Below are positions 59,609 through 64,000 of a stretch of 64,000 bases of DNA, in pieces. Numbering within the stretch: position 1 is the first letter of the stretch; every line of letters begins with the position of its first letter. The stretch lies in NCBI GenBank assembly GCA_013519935.1, contig JACDUA010000006.1, forward strand, positions 1 through 64,000, read 5' to 3'. Under the pieces are notes generated by a model, which saw nothing but the letters and a program-made list of their open reading frames with translations, had not been told where the DNA came from and did not search any database. The position numbers and the translations under genes were made by a program. This stretch comes from Ectothiorhodospiraceae bacterium WFHF3C12. Lineage in GTDB: Bacteria > Pseudomonadota > Gammaproteobacteria > Nitrococcales > Nitrococcaceae.

Positions 59609-60967
59609 CTAAACAAGATACAACGTCGCCAGGCCCAGGAAGGCCATGAAGCCGACCACGTCGGTGACGGTGGTCAGTACCACGCCGCCGGCCAGGGCCG
59701 GGTCGATGCCGAACTGGCGCAGGGCCATGGGCACGCCTACGCCGGAGACGGCGGCGAATATCAGGTTGATGGTCATGGCGGCCGCTATGACCACCCCGAT
59801 TGCGACGTTCTCGAACCAGGCCACCGCCACCAGCCCGACCACTACCGCCCAGAGCACACCGTTGAGGATGCCGACGCCGATCTCCTTGATGAGCAGCGAT
59901 CTGGCGTTGGACGAGGCGATCTGTCCGAGGGCGATGCCGCGGATTACCAGGGTCAGGGTCTGGGTACCGGCGATGCCGCCCATGCTGGCGACGATGGGCA
60001 TCAGCACGGCAAGGGCGGTCAGGCTCTGTATGGTGGCCTCGAAGAGGCCGATCACCCAGGCGGCGAGGAAGGCCGTGAGCAGGTTCAGGCCCAGCCAGAC
60101 CGCGCGGCGCCTGGCGCTGGCCATGACCGGGGCGAACATGTCCTCTTCCTCGCCGAGACCGGCCATGTTCAGAATGGAGCGTTCGGCCTCGTCGCGGATG
60201 ACGTCCACCACGTCGTCGATGGTGATGCGCCCGACCAGCCGGCCGTTATCGTCCACCACGGGGGCCGAGACGAGGTCCCGGTTCTCGAACAGCTTGGCCA
60301 CGTCGGTGGCGGTCATATTGGCGGAGATCGGCTCCATGTCCTGGTTGATGACCTCGGCGACCGTCATGTTCGGGTCGTTGGTCAGCAGCTCGCTGAGCGC
60401 CAGCACACCCAGGAAACGGTCGTAGCGGTTGACCACGATCAGGCTGTCGGTCAGGTCCGGAATCTCGCCGCGCAGGCGCAGGTAGCGCAGCACCACGTCC
60501 AGGGTCACGTCGGCCCGGACGGTGATGGTGTCGGTATTCATCAACCCGCCGGCGCTGTCCTCGGGATAGGACAGCACCGCTTCCAGCCGCTGGCGGTTCT
60601 GCTTGTCCATGGACCGCAGAACCTCGCCGATCAGCGTGGCCGGCAGGTCATGGAGGAAATCCGCCAGGTCGTCCATGTCCATGCCTTCGGCGGCGGCGAG
60701 GAGCTCGTCCTCGTCCATTTCGTCGATCAGGCCGCTGCGGACTTCGTCGTTGACGTGGAGCAGCACCTCGCCGTCGTTCTCGGCGTCGACCAGTTCCCAG
60801 ATGACGTTACGCTTCGCGGCCGGGAAGGATTCCAGCAGATGGGCGATCTCCGCCGGGTGCAGGGCATTGAGCATGGCACGCGCCTGCTGCACCGTGCCGC
60901 TCTCCAGCATCTGGGTGAGCGATTCGAGCACGTTGGTGGGGTTTTCCTCGGCGGCGTTCTCTTGCAT
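59609..60967 (-). CDS. mgtE: MgtE-type magnesium transporter
   Basis: A 452-aa magnesium channel. The N domain (about 1-130, ESLTQMLESGTVQQARAMLN, LLESFPAAKRNVIWELVDAE) and two CBS domains (about 130-260, SAGGLMNTDTITVRADVTLD, MEPISANMTATDVAKLFENR) sense Mg. The last 180 residues form five membrane helices with the pore segment, including MPIVASMGGIAGTQTLTLVI. I start at the ATG at 60967; the frame is open 17 codons further upstream without a signal. It is convergent with the small gene downstream of pmbA. Confidence 0.95.
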   Translation of the reverse strand: MQENAAEENPTNVLESLTQMLESGTVQQARAMLNALHPAEIAHLLESFPAAKRNVIWELVDAENDGEVLLHVNDEVRSGLIDEMDEDELLAAAEGMDMDDLADFLHDLPATLIGEVLRSMDKQNRQRLEAVLSYPEDSAGGLMNTDTITVRADVTLDVVLRYLRLRGEIPDLTDSLIVVNRYDRFLGVLALSELLTNDPNMTVAEVINQDMEPISANMTATDVAKLFENRDLVSAPVVDDNGRLVGRITIDDVVDVIRDEAERSILNMAGLGEEEDMFAPVMASARRRAVWLGLNLLTAFLAAWVIGLFEATIQSLTALAVLMPIVASMGGIAGTQTLTLVIRGIALGQIASSNARSLLIKEIGVGILNGVLWAVVVGLVAVAWFENVAIGVVIAAAMTINLIFAAVSGVGVPMALRQFGIDPALAGGVVLTTVTDVVGFMAFLGLATLYLV

Positions 60968-61173
60968 ATGCGTCCCATCCGGCCGCCTCGCCTGCCGACG
61001 CGGCACATCCGGCTGCAATCCGTGGGGGGAGAATGGTCGTCGCGAGCGCGGCCGCTGGCGAAGCCGACGCGGTACCGCGAGCGCAATATAGTATTACACG
61101 GCCCTGACCGGCGCCTAGCAGGCCGCCGGGAAAGGGCCGATGCTTGGCGTTCCCTGTCGCAATGCCGGGCGGG

Positions 61174-61449
61174 CTATTCCTCCTCCTCGAAGCGCCCGGC
61201 AACCAGGCCGGTCAGGCGGTTCAGGGCGGCGTCGGCGTCGTGGCCGTTGCAGACGATGGTGATCGATGCCCCCCGGGCGGCAGCCAGCATCATCAGGCCC
61301 ATGATGCTCTTGCCGTTGACCTCCCGGTCGCCGCGGCGGACGGTGATCTCCGCCCCGTACTCGGACGCGACCGCGGCGAATTTGGCGGCGGCCCGGGCGT
61401 GGAGGCCGAGCCGGTTGACGATTTCCACTTCCTGTTGCGCTGTCGGCAT
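61174..61449 (-). CDS. ptsH: Phosphocarrier protein HPr (NPr-type)
   Basis: A 91-aa phosphocarrier. The phosphorylated histidine H17 is in NRLGLHARAAAKF and the regulatory serine S48 in VNGKSIMGLMML, the site that an HPr kinase would use. I start at the ATG at 61449 with AGAAGGGG before it; a start six codons earlier is less likely. It lies downstream of the EIIA-Man gene, in the same direction as rapZ, hprK and ptsN, suggesting one regulatory PTS operon. No sugar permease is present. Confidence 0.93.
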   Translation of the reverse strand: MPTAQQEVEIVNRLGLHARAAAKFAAVASEYGAEITVRRGDREVNGKSIMGLMMLAAARGASITIVCNGHDADAALNRLTGLVAGRFEEEE

Positions 61450-61518
61450 CGAAACCCCTTCTGGCATGTTCTTCTCGATTATCGCCGTGACGGCGATGGG
61501 TGCCTTGGCGGCAGGCAG

Positions 61519-61905
61519 TCAGGATACCAGCAGGACCCCGTCGCGGCCGCCGCTGATGGCCCTGTCCCGCAGCGCCTCCCACGGCAGCTGGGGGTAATTG
61601 AGCACCCGCAGCAGCATGGGCAGGTTGACGCCGGCCACCACCGCCGCCGGGTGGCCCGCCGCGCAGCGGATCGCCACGTTGCTCGGCGTGGACCCGAAGC
61701 AGTCGGTGAGCACCAGCAAACCGGAGCCCGTGTTCAGCTCCGCGGCCAGCCGCCGCCCCGTCTCCAGAGCCTGTAACGGATCCGTATCCTGCTCCACGGC
61801 GAGGCAGCGAACCGGCAGCGGGCTGACGCCCAGGATCTGCCGGGCCGTGCTCAGCAGGCTCTTGCCCAGGTTGCCATGGGTGACCAGCAACAGCCCGACG
61901 CTCAT
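61519..61905 (-). CDS. EIIA-Man-type PTS protein
   Basis: A 128-aa EIIA of the mannose (ManX/PTS_IIA_man) fold. The phosphorylated histidine is H10 in LLLVTHGNLGKSLL, and LVLTDCFGSTPSNVAI is the conserved second loop. Its ATG overlaps the rapZ stop by four bases (ATGA). Without EIIB or EIIC partners here it is probably regulatory, receiving phosphate from HPr. The open frame upstream of 61905 lies inside rapZ and is a shadow. Confidence 0.9.
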   Translation of the reverse strand: MSVGLLLVTHGNLGKSLLSTARQILGVSPLPVRCLAVEQDTDPLQALETGRRLAAELNTGSGLLVLTDCFGSTPSNVAIRCAAGHPAAVVAGVNLPMLLRVLNYPQLPWEALRDRAISGGRDGVLLVS

Positions 61906-62762
61906 GAGAGCTCCCGGTGGCGGATCGATACCTGCTCGCGCTGGCCGCGGAAGTGCTCGGCCAGCCGCTCGGCGACGTAGACACTGCGGTGCTGACCGCC
62001 GGTGCAGCCGATGGCCACGGTCAGGTAGCTGCGGTTCTCGCGCTCGAACGCCGGTATCCATTCCTCCAGAAAGCCGATGAGCTGCTCGACATAGCGGTGC
62101 ACGTCATCGTGCCCGCCCAGGTAGTCGGCCACCACGCTGTCCCGGCCGGTGAACTTGCGCAGCTCCGGTTCCCAGTGGGGATTGGGCAGGCAGCGCACGT
62201 CGAAGACGAAATCCGCGTCGGTGGGTACGCCGTGCTTGTGGCCGAAGGACTCGAAGAGCAGCGACAGCGAGTAGGGCGCCCGGACCATGCGCTCGCGGAC
62301 CAGCTCGCGGAGCTGGTGGACCGTGGTGAGCGTGGTATCGATGATCAGGTCGGCCTGTTCCAGTATCGGCGCGAGCAGCCGCTGCTCTTCTTCAATGGCT
62401 TCGGCCAGGGGGAGCGCGTCGTCGCTGAGCGGGTGGCGGCGGCGGGTCTCGCTGAATCGCTTGATCAGCGTATCGCGCTCGGTCTGCAGGAACAGGGTTT
62501 CGCAGTGGATGCCCAGCTCGCGAAGCTCGCTGACGATCTGCGGGAACTGGTCCAGCGCCGAGCGCTGATTGCGGGCGTCGATGCCCACGGCGTAACGGTC
62601 GCCGTCACCGGCCTCCACGGACTTGATGTGCCGGCCGAAGTCCCGGAGCAGCACGATGGGCAGGTTGTCGATGCAGTAGAATCCCGTGTCTTCCAGGGTA
62701 TGGAGCGCCACCGACTTGCCGGAGCCGGACAGGCCGCTGATGATCACCAGTCTCATGGACAC
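61902..62762 (-). CDS. rapZ: RNase adaptor protein RapZ
   Basis: A 286-aa P-loop protein; in E. coli it brings RNase E to the small RNA GlmZ and controls glucosamine-6-phosphate synthase levels. Walker A is GLSGSGKS (10-17). YCIDNLPIVLL, FVFDVRCLPNPHWEP and VAIGCTGGQHRSVYVAERLA are diagnostic. It overlaps the EIIA gene by four bases. GAGGT lies before its ATG on the minus strand. Confidence 0.95.
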   Translation of the reverse strand: MSMRLVIISGLSGSGKSVALHTLEDTGFYCIDNLPIVLLRDFGRHIKSVEAGDGDRYAVGIDARNQRSALDQFPQIVSELRELGIHCETLFLQTERDTLIKRFSETRRRHPLSDDALPLAEAIEEEQRLLAPILEQADLIIDTTLTTVHQLRELVRERMVRAPYSLSLLFESFGHKHGVPTDADFVFDVRCLPNPHWEPELRKFTGRDSVVADYLGGHDDVHRYVEQLIGFLEEWIPAFERENRSYLTVAIGCTGGQHRSVYVAERLAEHFRGQREQVSIRHRELS

Positions 62763-62939
62763 CTCTTTTCCGGCACAGCCGCCTCCGCGCCGGTTGGCCG
62801 AATCCGGGCATCCGGCCTGGAGCGGGATATGGTGGCACCATTGTAACCCGAGGTGACCGCACCCATCAGGTCTGTCTGGTGACGCGGATGCCGGAAGATG
62901 CCCGCGAGCCTCGGGGGTCGGCCGGAAGGCGAGCGGGTC
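62763..62939. other. Short gap between hprK and rapZ
   Basis: 177 bases with no gene or recognised repeat. It may hold a promoter for rapZ and the genes after it, but no box stands out. Confidence 0.3.
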
Positions 62940-63752
62940 TCAGCGCAGCGCCGATTGCCGGACCGCGATTTCGAGCAGAAGGGGCAGGTTGCGGGGATCC
63001 CGGGTGGGGAGGCGCAGGCGGGGTATGCCGGGGAGCATGGACCGGTCCCACTCGCCGGTGAGCAGGCCCGTGGGCGAAAGGCGCAGTGTCGGGTCCAGTG
63101 TCACTTCCAGGTGGATACGGGTCCCGGTGGCCAGTGCGCCGGCACCGAACAGCGCCGACATGTCGAGGATGCCCAGCCCCCGCACCGCGAGCCGCCCTTC
63201 CGCGCCGGCGCAGGGCCGGCCCTGCCAGCCAGGCCGCGGCTGGAAACCGGCCCGGAAGGCATCGTCCGCCACAAGCCTGTGGCCGCGCTCGACCAGGCCC
63301 AGGGTGGCCTCGCTCTTGCCGCTGCCGGCCGGGCCGGTCAGAAGCAGGCCGCGGCCGTGAACGTCCACGAGCTGACCCGGCAGAATCACCGGCCGGGCGG
63401 CACCCGCCCAGCCGCTCGCCACCGCCCGGAGGACCGGCGTGCGGCGGTCGTGGACCAGCAGTCCCACTTGGCTGGCCAACGCCGCGGCCTTCAGGTCGCC
63501 GGTCAGTGCGGTCCCTGGCAGGGCGACGGTAGCGCCATTACGGATGGCGGTGCGCGCCTGCCCGGCATCTTCGGCGCACCGCAGCGCCTGGGCGTCGGTG
63601 TGGGTGACTGGCGGCGGTACGATCCACCGCCCGCCGACGAATTCGGCGAGGGCGTTCAGGGCGCGTGGGGATGCATCTTCGGCAGCCGCCGCGGGCGCAG
63701 GGCCGGCGGGCGGCTCAGGCGGATTGGTGGGCGGTCTGCCACTGCATGACAT
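62940..63752 (-). CDS. hprK: HPr kinase/phosphorylase
   Basis: A 270-aa HprK-type protein that phosphorylates or dephosphorylates the regulatory serine of HPr. Walker A is GPAGSGKS (140-147), followed by the catalytic region GHRLVADDA (157-165) and the signature RGLGILDMSALFG. It is shorter than Firmicutes HprK (about 310 aa) because the N-terminal domain is reduced. Its ATG lies inside the end of ptsN (38-base overlap). HPr kinases are found in only part of the gammaproteobacteria, so its presence is a useful taxonomic hint. Confidence 0.9.
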   Translation of the reverse strand: MSCSGRPPTNPPEPPAGPAPAAAAEDASPRALNALAEFVGGRWIVPPPVTHTDAQALRCAEDAGQARTAIRNGATVALPGTALTGDLKAAALASQVGLLVHDRRTPVLRAVASGWAGAARPVILPGQLVDVHGRGLLLTGPAGSGKSEATLGLVERGHRLVADDAFRAGFQPRPGWQGRPCAGAEGRLAVRGLGILDMSALFGAGALATGTRIHLEVTLDPTLRLSPTGLLTGEWDRSMLPGIPRLRLPTRDPRNLPLLLEIAVRQSALR

Positions 63753-64000
63753 GACGGTAGATCTCTTCCGGCGAGTCGCTGCTGCGGATGCGCTCGCACA
63801 GGGCCTGGTCGCTGAACATCTCGGCCAGGCCGGAAAGAATGCGCAGATGCTCGTCGGTGCAGTTCTCGGGCACCATCAACGCGAAAAGCACGTCCACCGG
63901 TGCCTTGTCGACGGCGTCGAAGGGGATGCCGTCCTGGAGCTTGATCAGGGCGCCCCGGGTCTGCTCGCTGCCCTCGAGCCTGGCGTGGGGCAGGGCGACG
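63715..64000 (-). CDS. ptsN: PTS EIIA-Ntr (PtsN), C-terminal part only
   Basis: The frame is open to the window end, so only the last 95 residues are seen. They begin VALPHARLEGSEQTRGALIK, where H is the phosphorylation site of EIIA-Ntr, and continue FDAVDKAPVDVLFALMVPEN then DEHLRILSGLAEMFSD, all characteristic of PtsN. The N-terminal part lies beyond position 64000, probably preceded by rpoN and hpf as in related genomes. The protein relays the PTS-Ntr signal to potassium and nitrogen regulation. Confidence 0.93.
   Translation of the reverse strand, partial: VALPHARLEGSEQTRGALIKLQDGIPFDAVDKAPVDVLFALMVPENCTDEHLRILSGLAEMFSDQALCERIRSSDSPEEIYRHVMQWQTAHQSA

Noticed and set aside
59549..61597. 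682-aa open frame on the + strand
   Set aside because: Antisense to mgtE and ptsH, both certain. The composition is that of a shadow.

Overview
The window reads as chromosome of a high-GC gammaproteobacterium. Support comes from the conserved blocks miaB-phoH-ybeY-corC-lnt, leuS-lptE-holA, nadD-rsfS-rlmH and maf-rng-yhdP-tldD-pmbA, and from a nitrogen-type PTS cluster that includes hprK and rapZ. Taken together these look like Ectothiorhodospiraceae/Chromatiales-type bacteria, but there is no rRNA here to confirm it. No rRNA, tRNA or CRISPR array was recognised.

Region 1 (1-2.9 kb) is a mobile boundary. It holds an IS110-family transposase with a candidate bridge-RNA region beside it, intergenic palindromes, a Phd/VapC-type toxin-antitoxin pair behind a palindromic operator, and about 0.7 kb with no recognised gene.

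Region 2 (2.9-30.9 kb) is a large exopolysaccharide locus, all on the + strand. Its first part (2.9-14.1 kb) looks lower in GC than the rest and is unusual: a coiled-coil methyltransferase, a glycosyltransferase, a propeller-like protein, two sulfotransferases, two pyruvyl-transferase-like proteins, an ABC-exporter-like protein whose ATPase motifs are gone, and a FkbM methyltransferase. The second part (14.3-30.9 kb) is more conventional: GT4 glycosyltransferases, a WecA-like initiating transferase, more methyltransferases, a Wzx-like flippase, GDP-fucose synthesis (gmd, fcl), a WcaJ-like initiating transferase and UDP-glucose dehydrogenase (ugd). GDP-mannose for this pathway probably comes from manC at 38.6-40.0 kb. 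No Wzy polymerase, Wza or Wzc is visible, so assembly and export must be completed by genes outside the window. The inferred product is a fucose- and uronate-containing polymer that may be sulfated, methylated and pyruvylated.

Region 3 (31.5-59.4 kb) is housekeeping: tRNA modification, RNA and ribosome maturation (phoH, ybeY, rsfS, rlmH, rng), envelope biogenesis (corC, lnt, lptE, yhdP), replication (holA), leuS, proA, nadD, maf and the TldD/PmbA protease.

Region 4 (59.6-64.0 kb, minus strand) carries an MgtE magnesium channel and a regulatory PTS branch: ptsN (cut by the window end), hprK, rapZ, an EIIA-Man protein and HPr.

Most intergenic gaps longer than 300 bp are filled with REP-like palindromes of at least five sequence classes. 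Some are organised as composite units of constant length (72 bp; 98-99 bp), and three gaps are bracketed by inverted copies of a separate repeat of about 30 bp.
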